Virus record (IMG/VR): IMGVR_UViG_3300020442_000009
Location: 61,910 to 125,909 of that record
Origin: a virus
DNA length: 64,000 bases
Strand: one strand, 5' to 3'
Numbering within the stretch: position 1 is the first letter of the stretch; each line of letters begins with the position of its first letter. The notes beneath the pieces were generated by a model, which saw only the letters and a program-made list of their open reading frames with translations, was not told the DNA's origin and made no database searches. Positions 8,465 through 16,277 of the stretch are shown in pieces. The translations under genes and the position numbers were made by a program.

Positions 8465-9270
8465 TTGAACCAATTTTGCCAAAAAATATAATCTTCAACA
8501 TCTTCAGGTATACCAAAAGATACATAAGGACATTCATATAGTTTGACTTTTAAGCCGTCTGCGATCATCTCTTGGTAAAGTTGTGTAACGTAATATTCTC
8601 CGTTTACAGTTTTATTTTGACTCATTAAGGAATTTGAATAATCTTTGAATATTTTTCCAGTTTTAAAATAGTAAGATCCATTTGAACCTCCACAGTTAGA
8701 GAGATCTGGTTTAGAAAAATACGATTTGCTTAAACCTAGTAAATCAAAATTTTGATTTAAGTCTAAAAATATGTTTTCAAAATTATATTTTTCTATAACT
8801 TCTTGACAGTTAAATTCTCCGTCATGCCTTACGAAGCAATAATATTTATTATTTCTCCAATGAGGATTGTGGAGATTATGAGATGTTAGTCCACCGTCTA
8901 CATCGCTAAATGTACTCAGCATATTGGTTATATTGAGTTTCTGGGGAGCATCAATATAGGTAATTAACAAATCTTCATCATCTAGCAAATTGTCGTGTAT
9001 ATTAGTGAGACTATAAAGCGGTCCTAATTGGTTTGATTCTATGCCGATTGCTTTGCCGTTTGAGTGTTTTTTGATTTCTTTTTCTAAATCAGTGCTTTCT
9101 AGGTCTTCGTTGCGGCATAAAAATATTGTTTCATAATCATGAAAGTCGGGAATTAAATCAATAAAAACCTCTATTGAGGTTTTTCCATTTATGTTTAACA
9201 GTGATTTGTGCGGATATCCTTTTGCAGTAAATCGTTTACTGTTTCCTGATAGGGTTATTACATGTTTCAT
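8461..9270 (-). CDS. Sugar-phosphate nucleotidyltransferase-like protein
   Basis: The 269-aa protein starts MKHVITLSGNSKRFTAKGYP HKSLLNING. This is the glycine/arginine nucleotide loop and the downstream Lys of NTP-transferases, in the shape G-N-S-x-R-F rather than the classical G-x-G-T-R. DEDLLITYIDAPQ supplies the metal-binding Asp region, and GGSNGSYYFKTGK and VSFGIPEDVEDYIFWQNW resemble the product-binding and C-terminal parts. It would activate a phosphorylated building block as a nucleoside diphosphate derivative. It is coupled by ATGA overlaps to the GDPD-like gene downstream and a GT-like gene upstream. Confidence 0.7.
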   Translation of the reverse strand: MKHVITLSGNSKRFTAKGYPHKSLLNINGKTSIEVFIDLIPDFHDYETIFLCRNEDLESTDLEKEIKKHSNGKAIGIESNQLGPLYSLTNIHDNLLDDEDLLITYIDAPQKLNITNMLSTFSDVDGGLTSHNLHNPHWRNNKYYCFVRHDGEFNCQEVIEKYNFENIFLDLNQNFDLLGLSKSYFSKPDLSNCGGSNGSYYFKTGKIFKDYSNSLMSQNKTVNGEYYVTQLYQEMIADGLKVKLYECPYVSFGIPEDVEDYIFWQNWFK

Positions 9271-10007
9271 GGGTTAAAATTATTTATAAATGCTTGTACG
9301 TTTTTGTTTTTATTTGTATCTGGGTGACCTGTAAAAATATTGCAATTTCTTTTTTTGCAAAGCAAAGAGAGAATACTTTGGTCTTCTCTATGAGACCTGT
9401 GTTCTTTAAATTTTGAATAAATTTCTGTAGATCCTCCACATATATTTTGTTTGATGCAGCAATTATGTAACCACTCTTTAACAAAACTTATATTCTGTTC
9501 ATTATTTTTTAGAAAAAACCAAGTTGCTTGAACTTGTTCGCTGTCAAAATACTTTTCGTGGTTGCAGTCCATTGTTACAAATAAATCTCTTTTTGTCCAT
9601 AATCGCTCAGCTCCCCACCTAGTTTCATGAAAAAGATTGCCTTGTTTTTTTACATAATCAACCAATACAGAAATATTTGTCTTTGAAAAATCATTATGAT
9701 TACAATCATAATAAAAAATAATATCATCTGGGTCAGATTGTTGTAGTGCATCAAGAACTATAAAAGGTTTCCATAACCACATGCCTGCTCCTCTTGGCAT
9801 TTTTAGAATTTCTTTATTCCTTCCATAAAAATTATTTTTTTTTAAAGATTCTTTATTGTAAGTTATTACTTCATCTATTCCGCAGTTATTTTTTGGGATA
9901 TTGTTTTTTCTTCTTTCAGCGACATTTGCGAAATGAAGCTGTCTTGGTTGATTATCCAAGTCTTCCGGGTTCGGGTTGTCAAAGTATTGAACTAATTTTA
10001 CTTTCAT
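9267..10007 (-). CDS. Glycosyltransferase-like protein with GxGxWLWKP motif
   Basis: At 246 aa, the N-terminus KVKLVQYFDN begins a Rossmann-like half. The hallmark block is MPRGAGMWLWKPFIVLDAL followed by DDIIFYYDCNHND, where the acidic YxD strand would hold the metal and nucleotide sugar. A trailing EHRSHREDQSILSLLCKKRN segment resembles the acceptor/His region of GT-A enzymes of the galactosyltransferase (GMA12/MNN10-like) type. The family name is uncertain. It shares ATGA overlaps with both neighbours. Confidence 0.55.
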   Translation of the reverse strand: MKVKLVQYFDNPNPEDLDNQPRQLHFANVAERRKNNIPKNNCGIDEVITYNKESLKKNNFYGRNKEILKMPRGAGMWLWKPFIVLDALQQSDPDDIIFYYDCNHNDFSKTNISVLVDYVKKQGNLFHETRWGAERLWTKRDLFVTMDCNHEKYFDSEQVQATWFFLKNNEQNISFVKEWLHNCCIKQNICGGSTEIYSKFKEHRSHREDQSILSLLCKKRNCNIFTGHPDTNKNKNVQAFINNFNP

Positions 10008-11059
10008 AATAATTTTTTAAATTCTTCTAAATTAATTTTTATATTTTGATTCTTTCCTTTTTCTTTTCCTAGATTATCCCCCTCCCCTATAATATAATAG
10101 TAATCAAGGTCTAATATGTTACACATATTCCAATATAATGCTAAGAAATAGCTTGGATTGAATAGTTCAATCAATTTAGTATTAGGTTGGCAAAAAACTA
10201 AATTAGTAAGACCAGCCCCATGAGCCGAAACTATTTCTTTAGATGAATTAAATAAAGTTGCCTGTTCGTAAACGGAATAATCTTCTAGATATACTTTCTC
10301 ATAACCTTCTTGAGATAGAGCCCTCCATAATTCGTCTTCGTTTTCTATACATCTACCTGTCTCTGATCTACGTGAAATAAAAATTTTCTTTTCTTGTTTT
10401 TCATTTTCTTTTAAAAAATTATCACATAAAAAATCTATACTCCAAGGTGTTAGATGTATGTGTCGATTTGGCTTGCATGGAATTATTAGGCTATCAAATG
10501 TGTATGTAGTATTTTTATCTGTTTCAATTATTTTATGTACAGGAATATCCAATATTGAAAGAGTTTGATCTACAAAATTACCTCTATTTTCTGGCAATAT
10601 AATCTTATTGATTTCACTCCAATCTATTCCATACTCTTGTAGTAGTTTTATTCTTGGTAATACATGGCACATCCAATGGAAATAATTTGAGCCAGAATCT
10701 ATCGAAAGTAATGCAGATTTTGAATCAACATGTTCGTTTTTTTCTGAAGAAAAATCTGGAAAGTCGTACTTTGTGGAAACATCTTCAAAGATATAATCAT
10801 TATGAGCTATAGAAACTGAACCTACTTGGTTAAAGCAATGCACTTTGACATCATTAGCTTTTGCCACATAATACGGTTTGAGATTTTGCTCTCTGATATT
10901 AGAAATGTAGTTAACTATATCTGGATGTATTTCTATGCTTGGAGTCTTTGGGACTTTTTTAAACAAAACATTGTTTTCATTTTCAAAAAAATAATCTATA
11001 GACCAGTTTTTAGGTGAAAAACCTTTGATATATTTTTCTATAGACTGTATTTTTTTCAT
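10004..11059 (-). CDS. GT61-family glycosyltransferase
   Basis: At 351 aa it shows the complete family 61 layout: an N-terminal LLSIDSGSNYFHWMCHVLPR (the NYFHW loop), a central KIILPENRGNFVDQTL, then KIFISRRSETGR for the arginine-rich donor site, and IVSAHGAGLTNLVFCQPN with KLIELFNP at the end. It is more canonical than the GT61 at 4029. These enzymes usually transfer pentoses or GlcNAc in surface glycans; the donor here is not determinable. It is translationally coupled by ATGA to the genes on both sides. Confidence 0.88.
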   Translation of the reverse strand: MKKIQSIEKYIKGFSPKNWSIDYFFENENNVLFKKVPKTPSIEIHPDIVNYISNIREQNLKPYYVAKANDVKVHCFNQVGSVSIAHNDYIFEDVSTKYDFPDFSSEKNEHVDSKSALLSIDSGSNYFHWMCHVLPRIKLLQEYGIDWSEINKIILPENRGNFVDQTLSILDIPVHKIIETDKNTTYTFDSLIIPCKPNRHIHLTPWSIDFLCDNFLKENEKQEKKIFISRRSETGRCIENEDELWRALSQEGYEKVYLEDYSVYEQATLFNSSKEIVSAHGAGLTNLVFCQPNTKLIELFNPSYFLALYWNMCNILDLDYYYIIGEGDNLGKEKGKNQNIKINLEEFKKLL

Positions 11060-12801
11060 GGCTGCTGAAGAGATTTTTCGTCAAGGCTTTTTAGAATTTT
11101 TTGAAGAAAACCTTTTGGTGCTTCACTTTTTTCTAAATAAAGTTTTGATTCTATTGGATCTTTTCCATAAACACCTTCTAGTCTATGTGGGTGATCCCAT
11201 AATACAGAGTCTTCGAGAACATTAACTGCATGCCAAGGGCTTTCTTGGAAAACTTGGTATGGAGTAAAATGCTTTAACCTGCTTAAAACATCATGGTTTA
11301 CGATATCATCTTCACATTTATAACCAGTTCTTTCTGTACCATAAATTGAATACCAAAAAGGCACTCTAGCAAAAAATCTTTCCCTAAGTTTTCCAGAACA
11401 AATATCTATTTTTTTATTTTTAAATTTTAATTCTTTCTTTATGTAATGTTTAAGGCATAGCTCTGGATTCCAAACATGAGATTTTCTATAATTATTCCAT
11501 GTTAAAAGTTTTTTATTATTATGGGTTTCGTTGTACCATTTTTTTGTAAAGTAATTGTAAATATTCATTCTTTCTAGCATATGATCAGAATTTCCCATAC
11601 AAAATCTATCATATAGACCTTGTAGGTGATTGTCGTGTGCTGGAAAGTAGATAAACTTATTGTCTAAATTTAGAATGTTGTCAAGTGAATTAAAAAAATG
11701 TAAATCAGGTCTACTCCAAATAACCCAATCATAGCGTACTCCATTTTTCTTTTCTAGCTTTTCTACCATCTGGGAGCAGCTTTTCATGGATAACCACTGA
11801 TATAAATTACCTATTGCTCCATGTCTTTGTATTGACATGTTGACCGTCATTTCTTTATACTCTTCTTCTATCTCTGGATCTTTTTCAAACTTAGTATAAA
11901 AATTATCACAAAAAGGCTCAATAGTCTTTAAGGTATTTACATTGGATCTGGTTTTTGATTGAGTAGGAAAATGACCTATGAAGTCTGGCTTGCATGGTAG
12001 AGTTTTTAATACTCTGCTTATTATTGAGTAGCTAGCAACATCAAAATCTCTTAATAACGAAGAAGTACAAAAAGCTATTTTAGGTATAGAATTTTTATTT
12101 TTTGGTAATTTTAGATTAGAAATTGTAGTTCTTTTCCAAGGAGAATTTCTTTGAACAACAATAGATTTTACATACTCTAGCTGCTCAAGTTTATTATTTA
12201 AACCTTCCGTCCAGTTTGAGTGGTGAATCATAATTTCTTCTGGTACGAATATCTCGTTTAACTCTTCGTAGTTTGCTCCGGGATTCCAGATTCTATCATG
12301 TGATAACTTTAAGACACTTAGGTGGTTTTCATACCACTTTTCAGATAACAATTTTTGCATCTGATATTGCTCGCCACCTCCCGGTTCGTGCATTATTTTT
12401 TTAAGACGCTTTGATACTATGTCAAAAAAGTTATGTGTCTTTAAAGAACACCTGCAAACGAAAAAACCAGAACAAATTGGTCCTCCTTTTTTGTTTTGTT
12501 GAAAAGCTATATCATGGTCTCCCAGAGCTGATGAAAGGAATTTTTTACAGTTGCGTAAAAATTGTATATCTACATCTGCACAAACAATAATGTCTCCCAT
12601 GTTATCTTCTACAGCTTTTTTCCAATGTAAAACTTTATTGTATTGAGTTTCTCTCCAGCCATCTTTTGCATACTCAGAAGACTTGGATATTTGTTCGGGG
12701 TATTCATATGGAATCACCTCAAATTCTTGCGAAGCCGTGGGCTTAAACCAGTTTTTGTAAAAAACTGCATGAGAAGGGGTGTAGAAACAATATAATTTCA
12801 C
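11056..12801 (-). CDS. Two-domain glycosyltransferase (DxD domain plus second GT-like domain)
   Basis: The frame starts with GTG at 12799-12801 (KLYCFYTPSHAVFYK). Residues 1-200 look like a nucleotide-diphospho-sugar transferase: KVLHWKKAVED, GDIIVCADVDIQFL with a D-x-D, GPICSGFFVCRC, GGGEQYQMQ and MIHHSNW. Residues 240-560 form a second unit beginning KIAFCTSSLLRDFDV and containing YDWVIWSRPDLHFF, an Asp-bearing strand of unknown-family GT-like proteins. At 581 aa it is about twice the length of single-domain neighbours, so it is probably a fusion acting twice on one glycan. It is the first gene of the 12801-6369 minus operon. A weak promoter-like TATTAT lies just upstream. Confidence 0.65.
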   Translation of the reverse strand: MKLYCFYTPSHAVFYKNWFKPTASQEFEVIPYEYPEQISKSSEYAKDGWRETQYNKVLHWKKAVEDNMGDIIVCADVDIQFLRNCKKFLSSALGDHDIAFQQNKKGGPICSGFFVCRCSLKTHNFFDIVSKRLKKIMHEPGGGEQYQMQKLLSEKWYENHLSVLKLSHDRIWNPGANYEELNEIFVPEEIMIHHSNWTEGLNNKLEQLEYVKSIVVQRNSPWKRTTISNLKLPKNKNSIPKIAFCTSSLLRDFDVASYSIISRVLKTLPCKPDFIGHFPTQSKTRSNVNTLKTIEPFCDNFYTKFEKDPEIEEEYKEMTVNMSIQRHGAIGNLYQWLSMKSCSQMVEKLEKKNGVRYDWVIWSRPDLHFFNSLDNILNLDNKFIYFPAHDNHLQGLYDRFCMGNSDHMLERMNIYNYFTKKWYNETHNNKKLLTWNNYRKSHVWNPELCLKHYIKKELKFKNKKIDICSGKLRERFFARVPFWYSIYGTERTGYKCEDDIVNHDVLSRLKHFTPYQVFQESPWHAVNVLEDSVLWDHPHRLEGVYGKDPIESKLYLEKSEAPKGFLQKILKSLDEKSLQQP

Positions 12802-12840
12802 TATATAATACTATAATAAAGAGACTTATTTTCCAGATAA

Positions 12841-12857
12841 GTGTAATAATATTTGAT
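12841..12857 (+). promoter_or_regulatory. Candidate late promoter box on plus strand
   Basis: GTGTAATAATATTTGAT sits directly before the ATG at 12858. It differs by one base from the box before the virion gene starting at 55571 (GTGTAATAATAATTGAT, minus strand), including the spacing to ATG. That near-identity makes chance unlikely. Confidence 0.6.
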
Positions 12858-13040
12858 ATGGCGTCTATAATTTATCCAGCAGCACATTTTTTAGTAAAAA
12901 ACATTTATGCAGCAGTTGCTTTTTCTGTATCTAGACAGCTGTTTAAAGTGCTACACAGTTTGTTTAAAGCTGGTGCTGGATTATTAAAGATAGGCAAGGT
13001 TTATGTTTTAGGAACTCCTTCTTCGGAGTGTATATATTGA
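12858..13040 (+). CDS. Small ORF (60 aa), probable late gene
   Basis: The product begins MASIIYPAAHFLVKNIYAAV. It is hydrophobic and Ala-rich, with basic residues in the middle (SRQLFK), and ends TPSSECIY. It could be a small membrane-associated or amphipathic peptide. On length alone it would be dismissed. The start codon directly follows a near-copy of the GTGTA box of a virion gene, and the ORF lies in the only long gap in the window. No homologue is recognised. It is divergent from the glycosyltransferase at 12801 and would be transcribed against the surrounding minus genes. Confidence 0.5.
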   Translation: MASIIYPAAHFLVKNIYAAVAFSVSRQLFKVLHSLFKAGAGLLKIGKVYVLGTPSSECIY

Positions 13041-13041
13041 T
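13028..13041 (+). promoter_or_regulatory. Candidate late promoter box on plus strand
   Basis: GTGTATATATTGAT ends immediately before an ATG at 13042, the same 14-nt geometry as the boxes before 529, 14722 and 43487. It overlaps the end of the 60-aa ORF. The ATG at 13042 opens only 20 codons; a longer ORF starts at 13065. Confidence 0.45.
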
Positions 13042-13064
13042 ATGGAAAACAAGGTTAAAGGGTT

Positions 13065-13241
13065 ATGGTTATTGCTATTGAAAGTTACGTATCTCATAAC
13101 TTAAGTATATTAATAAGATCCTGTATTATAGCCAATTCTATTGTTCGGGGCATATTCAGGTTGTGTTTTACAGCTAAAGGTCCCTTTACTATAAGAGGAA
13201 GCACTCAAGCTTTGGAAAAAAACTATCCCTCTATATATTAG
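13065..13241 (+). CDS. Small ORF (58 aa), possible gene
   Basis: ATG at 13065 opens 58 codons to TAG at 13239-13241 (MVIAIESYVSHNLSILIRSC...). The product is mildly hydrophobic with scattered basic residues and no recognisable domain. AAAGGG just before the ATG could act as a ribosome binding site, and a GTGTA box lies 24 nt further up. A 20-codon ORF from 13042 overlaps its start in another frame. Its last bases overlap the 3' end of the convergent gene at 13238. Existence is plausible but not firm. Confidence 0.35.
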   Translation: MVIAIESYVSHNLSILIRSCIIANSIVRGIFRLCFTAKGPFTIRGSTQALEKNYPSIY

Positions 13242-14236
13242 AACCCTTTTTCAAAGTTTTTTTGTCTAGCTTTAATTTCTTGTTTTTTTAAGGATTTGTC
13301 AATAAATTTGTTTAGTCTTCCAAGCCAATGAGTTTCGTCTTCATTAATTTCATTGAAATAATTTTTAATTAATTTTTCTAAATTTTTATTTTTTATATTA
13401 ATAAGTTTGTTTTCATAATATATATCTAATTTTGGATTGTATTCTTCGTCTTTTAGTATTTGATATCTAGATATGTATTTTTTATTTTTTGTTTGTCCGT
13501 GGGCTAAAGATTTAATTTGGCTATATAGGCATGAAACTTTTGATTGTATAACACTAGACCACTTTTCGGCCCAATCAAAATAATCCATTAGGTAACTATT
13601 AAGTTCTAGTTTTCCCAGTGGATGTTGTGTCATTAATTCAAAGAGGCTTTTATTGTTGCTTAAGGATGCTAGCCAAATAAGGCTATCTGCGCCACCTATT
13701 ATTGATTTGTCGTAAAGTTGGCATTGTTTTAAGCATGATGCTGTAGATGCCCAAGCATAGCCTGTATGGTAAAATCTGTTAATTGGTAGAATATTCCCAG
13801 AATCTTGCCAGTATCTGGCGCAACCGGGATGAAAGGTTTCATGGCCGTCAATATGTTGCTTAATTGATCTAGAAAAGAGCTGGCATAGATTGTAGTTTTG
13901 GAGTTGATATAATGCTTCCTCAACCCAAAAGCTATCTTGAAAAATTATATCTGCATCAAGCCATGCTATGTATTCATAACCTTCTTCTATTAATTGATTG
14001 ATGCCTAGGTTTAATAAATTTTCTTTATGCCAAAGTTTTGCATTGGAATGATACTTTATTGAATTAACTTCTTTTGGTAAAGTATAAATAGAATCATCAG
14101 AAACTAATTCTATTGTTAGAACTTTATCTATATATGAAGATACATGGCTATAATAATTTATAAAATTATCTAATTTAGTTTTGTAGTTGCCATGATTAAA
14201 ATAACAGCAAACTACAGCTAGATCTTTATTCTTCAA
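13238..14236 (-). CDS. GT-A glycosyltransferase with WLDADIIF motif
   Basis: At 332 aa, the N-terminal DLAVVCCYFNHGNYK strand, LWHKENLLNLGINQL and GYEYIAWLDADIIFQDSFW give the nucleotide-binding and D-x-D elements of a GT2-like fold. Central TGYAWAS and IIGGADSLIWLAS match the acceptor-side strands and helix. The last 100 residues (from LYSQIKSLAHGQTKNKKYIS) form a charged helical extension not needed for the fold. Predicted to add a sugar to a surface or phage glycan. Two small genes lie just upstream, with gaps of 1-2 nt. Confidence 0.7.
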   Translation of the reverse strand: MKNKDLAVVCCYFNHGNYKTKLDNFINYYSHVSSYIDKVLTIELVSDDSIYTLPKEVNSIKYHSNAKLWHKENLLNLGINQLIEEGYEYIAWLDADIIFQDSFWVEEALYQLQNYNLCQLFSRSIKQHIDGHETFHPGCARYWQDSGNILPINRFYHTGYAWASTASCLKQCQLYDKSIIGGADSLIWLASLSNNKSLFELMTQHPLGKLELNSYLMDYFDWAEKWSSVIQSKVSCLYSQIKSLAHGQTKNKKYISRYQILKDEEYNPKLDIYYENKLINIKNKNLEKLIKNYFNEINEDETHWLGRLNKFIDKSLKKQEIKARQKNFEKGF

Positions 14237-14238
14237 AA

Positions 14239-14481
14239 CTACTTATTGTTAAATTTATTATACCAATAAGTTCCGTTTTTTCTAAGAGAATCGTTAGAAT
14301 CTCTTATGTATTCTAATATTTCATTTGCTAATGATATTTTTTTGTGAATAAACTCTTCAGTAGTTTCGTCTTTAACTTCTTCAAGAATTGACTGTAGAAA
14401 ATCTATATACGGGCAAGTTATGTTTGGTATTTCAGGAGCATTGTCCTTGATTTTTTGCCAGTTGTTAGGTCTTCTTGACAT
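14239..14481 (-). CDS. Small hypothetical protein (80 aa)
   Basis: This is a charged, mainly helical protein starting MSRRPNNWQKIKDNAPEIPN with an acidic middle (LEEVKDETTEEF) and an aromatic/basic end (TYWYNKFNNK). No domain is recognised. It sits between the 79-aa membrane protein and the glycosyltransferase with almost no spacing, so the three are probably co-transcribed from the box at 14723. Confidence 0.6.
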   Translation of the reverse strand: MSRRPNNWQKIKDNAPEIPNITCPYIDFLQSILEEVKDETTEEFIHKKISLANEILEYIRDSNDSLRKNGTYWYNKFNNK

Positions 14482-14482
14482 T

Positions 14483-14722
14483 TTATTTTCTGCTTTGTAC
14501 TAAGTCGTATAGTTTTATAACATCTTGACGTCTGTCTTCCAACCCTTTTTCAATTTGATGCCATCTTTGGGAATCAATAGCTTCATTTTGTGCAAGTTTA
14601 ATATTAATTTTATTAATTAAGTCTTCCATTTCTTCTAATCGTTTATTTTCTCTTTTTAAAAAATAACCAATGATTGAGATACATGCCCCAATCCCGATAA
14701 ATAAATATTCATTAATCTCCAT
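14483..14722 (-). CDS. Small single-pass membrane protein with coiled coil
   Basis: The 79-aa product has one N-terminal transmembrane segment (about residues 6-22, YLFIGIGACISIIGYFL). A highly charged helix follows, RENKRLEEMEDLINKIN onward, likely a cytoplasmic coiled coil. The layout resembles small phage lysis-accessory or membrane-anchor proteins, but no family is recognised. Its ATG directly follows a GTGTATATATAAGT box, and a strong terminator insulates it from hsp20 upstream. Confidence 0.65.
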   Translation of the reverse strand: MEINEYLFIGIGACISIIGYFLKRENKRLEEMEDLINKINIKLAQNEAIDSQRWHQIEKGLEDRRQDVIKLYDLVQSRK

Positions 14723-14736
14723 ACTTATATATACAC
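14723..14736 (-). promoter_or_regulatory. Candidate late promoter box (GTGTATATATAAGT)
   Basis: Minus-strand GTGTATATATAAGT abuts the ATG at 14722. It starts immediately after the T-run of the hsp20 terminator, so transcription is stopped and restarted within about 15 nt. Confidence 0.55.
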
Positions 14737-14776
14737 AAAAAAGGGAGAGAGCCCGATCAAATGAAGGCTCTCTCCC
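14737..14776 (-). terminator. Rho-independent terminator after hsp20
   Basis: On the minus strand GGGAGAGAGCC (14766-14776), a 12-nt loop and GGCTCTCTCCC (14743-14753) form a perfect 11-bp GC-rich stem followed at once by six T (14737-14742). This is the clearest intrinsic terminator in the window. It ends the hsp20 transcript 24 nt past the stop codon. Confidence 0.92.
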
Positions 14777-14799
14777 TGTGGGTGGGCGGGTTCGAAATA

Positions 14800-15258
14800 T
14801 TACAAAATTTTAATTTTTTGTGGTTTTTCTGGCTCTAGTTTATTAATTTTTACATTTAATAACCCATTCTCAAATTCAGCTTTAATTCCTTTTAAATCAA
14901 GTTTACCATTTAATTTAAAAGACCTTTTGAAAGAAGATCTCTTAAGTTCTCTTCTGATATACTTAATTTCATTTGTGTCAATATTTTGCCTGTTACCTAT
15001 AATAGAAAGGACGTCTCCGTCCAAATCAACAGAAACATCATCTTTAGATAGGCCCGGTATTTCTGCCTCAATAGTAATGCAATCAGGGTTATCTAGAACA
15101 TCAACTTTCGGGTAACTATTGTTACCAAAAAATTGAACACCAAATTCCTGACCAAATTCAGGGAATGCCTTTTGAATTACATTATCAAAGAAAGAATCAA
15201 AAGGTGTTAAAAATTCTTCTCTGCTTACTGGTACTGTTTTTAGACTTAACTGTGTCAT
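14800..15258 (-). CDS. hsp20: Small heat shock protein Hsp20
   Basis: The 152-aa protein has the alpha-crystallin domain at about residues 48-140: YPKVDVLDNPDCITIEAEIP at the start, GLSKDDVSVDLDGDVLSI, then ELKRSSFKRSFKL and KAEFENGLLNVKINK, the classic A-x-x-x-n-G-v-L strand. The C-terminal IKI supplies the I-x-I anchor that docks on neighbouring dimers. It is an ATP-independent holdase; phage copies are thought to protect newly made virion proteins. It has a strong Shine-Dalgarno (AAGGAG, 15264-15269), its own promoter-like sequence and its own terminator, so it is a separate unit. Confidence 0.95.
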   Translation of the reverse strand: MTQLSLKTVPVSREEFLTPFDSFFDNVIQKAFPEFGQEFGVQFFGNNSYPKVDVLDNPDCITIEAEIPGLSKDDVSVDLDGDVLSIIGNRQNIDTNEIKYIRRELKRSSFKRSFKLNGKLDLKGIKAEFENGLLNVKINKLEPEKPQKIKIL

Positions 15259-15283
15259 GTTTACTCCTTGGTTAGATGTTAAT

Positions 15284-15324
15284 GAGACCTTTCGGCTCTC
15301 AGAAGACCTCTTTTGAGTATCTTC
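15284..15324 (-). promoter_or_regulatory. Tandem hairpins in the hsp20 mRNA leader
   Basis: On the minus strand 15302-15324 folds as GAAGA..CTC-AAAA-GAG.TCTTC, and 15284-15300 folds as GAGA.CC with a GAAA loop. They lie between the predicted start of transcription near 15324 and the Shine-Dalgarno at 15264. The first stem would begin at or next to the 5' end of the RNA. Confidence 0.5.
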
Positions 15325-15330
15325 ACCTAT

Positions 15331-15358
15331 ATTATAGAATAAACTGCGCCAGATTCTA
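15331..15358 (-). promoter_or_regulatory. Possible sigma70-like promoter of hsp20
   Basis: On the minus strand TATAAT (15331-15336) is preceded after 16 nt by TAGAAT (15353-15358). The -10 is perfect; the -35 is weak. Part lies just upstream of the neighbouring gene's stop codon. Confidence 0.45.
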
Positions 15359-15363
15359 GAAAA

Positions 15364-16260
15364 TTATTCTTTAGAGTCTTTTTTGTCTTCCTTATCTTTT
15401 CCGCCATCTTTCCCTTCTTTATTCATTTTTTGCAAGATAGCTTTTTGGATAGGAGCTGGAAGCTTTTTTTGAGCTGGGGTTAGTCCCGCACCAGAGTATT
15501 TCATCATGGCAGCCATTTTTTTGTACTGCATGGCACAAGTTTTGGCTGTCATTTTGGTATCCATACCTTTGGTGTTAACTAATGCTTTGTCGTCCATGGC
15601 ACAAACTGCCATAAACTTTTTATATACAGCATCGTTTTTCATATAAGCTTCACTAGTTTCTGCTTTACTCATTTCTTTTTCTTCTTTCATAGATTTAGAT
15701 TCCTTTTTCTTTTTTGGGCCTTGAGCTTTTTTCCAAGATTTTGGATCTGGCCTGTCTTTGTCGCCCGGTTTTGCAGGTTTATAGTTTTTACCTTCTCTTT
15801 TTTTCTTTTCTCTGATGTTATGCCAAAGACCTTTTCTTTCAGCTTCAGACAGTTCTTGTCTTTCTCCTTCGGATTCGTCTAAGTACCAAAGCAACTCTTC
15901 TTCTCCTTCATCTCCAGACCCTTGGACTTTTGTACTTGAACGCCACTGTTTGCATGACCAATAACGAGCTTTTGTTTTTGGTCCGGGATTAGCACAGTTA
16001 TGCCTAGCCCTAAAACTTTTTCTTCTTGCAGGATCGTCGCGTTTAATCTCCATATTGGGGTCTCCAAAATTAACTTTTACAACATTTCCCTTTTCATTTT
16101 TTACATAAACGGAAAACTTTTTAGGACCTTTGGAGGTTCTAAATGGCTTGTTAAGTTTTTTACCTGTCTTCTTTTCTTCAGCCCAAGCTTCGTGAGAAAC
16201 ATCTTCTTCAGATCCAAAAGACTCGTTGATTTGATTAGTGAGATCGATATTTACTTCCAT
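15364..16260 (-). CDS. DUF6321-like phage protein with charged tail
   Basis: At 298 aa, residues about 44-108 form a conserved small domain seen in many T4-like marine phages: GPKKFSVYVKNEKGNVVKV, NFGDPNMEIKRDDPARRKSF, RARHNC, PGPKTKARYWSC and KQWRS. The two Cys and the His suggest a possible metal site. The rest is highly charged (KAQGPKKKKESKSMKEEKEM and a Lys/Asp-rich C-terminus) around a small helical section with AMDDKALVNTKG. I infer a capsid-maturation or nucleic-acid-associated role. It has a GTGTA box, consistent with late expression. Confidence 0.65.
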   Translation of the reverse strand: MEVNIDLTNQINESFGSEEDVSHEAWAEEKKTGKKLNKPFRTSKGPKKFSVYVKNEKGNVVKVNFGDPNMEIKRDDPARRKSFRARHNCANPGPKTKARYWSCKQWRSSTKVQGSGDEGEEELLWYLDESEGERQELSEAERKGLWHNIREKKKREGKNYKPAKPGDKDRPDPKSWKKAQGPKKKKESKSMKEEKEMSKAETSEAYMKNDAVYKKFMAVCAMDDKALVNTKGMDTKMTAKTCAMQYKKMAAMMKYSGAGLTPAQKKLPAPIQKAILQKMNKEGKDGGKDKEDKKDSKE

Positions 16261-16277
16261 AACATATTATGTTACAC
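16261..16277 (-). promoter_or_regulatory. Candidate late promoter box (GTGTAACATATTATGTT)
   Basis: The 17-nt minus-strand box GTGTAACATATTATGTT ends directly before the ATG at 16260. It overlaps the last codons of the Nudix gene upstream. Confidence 0.45.
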
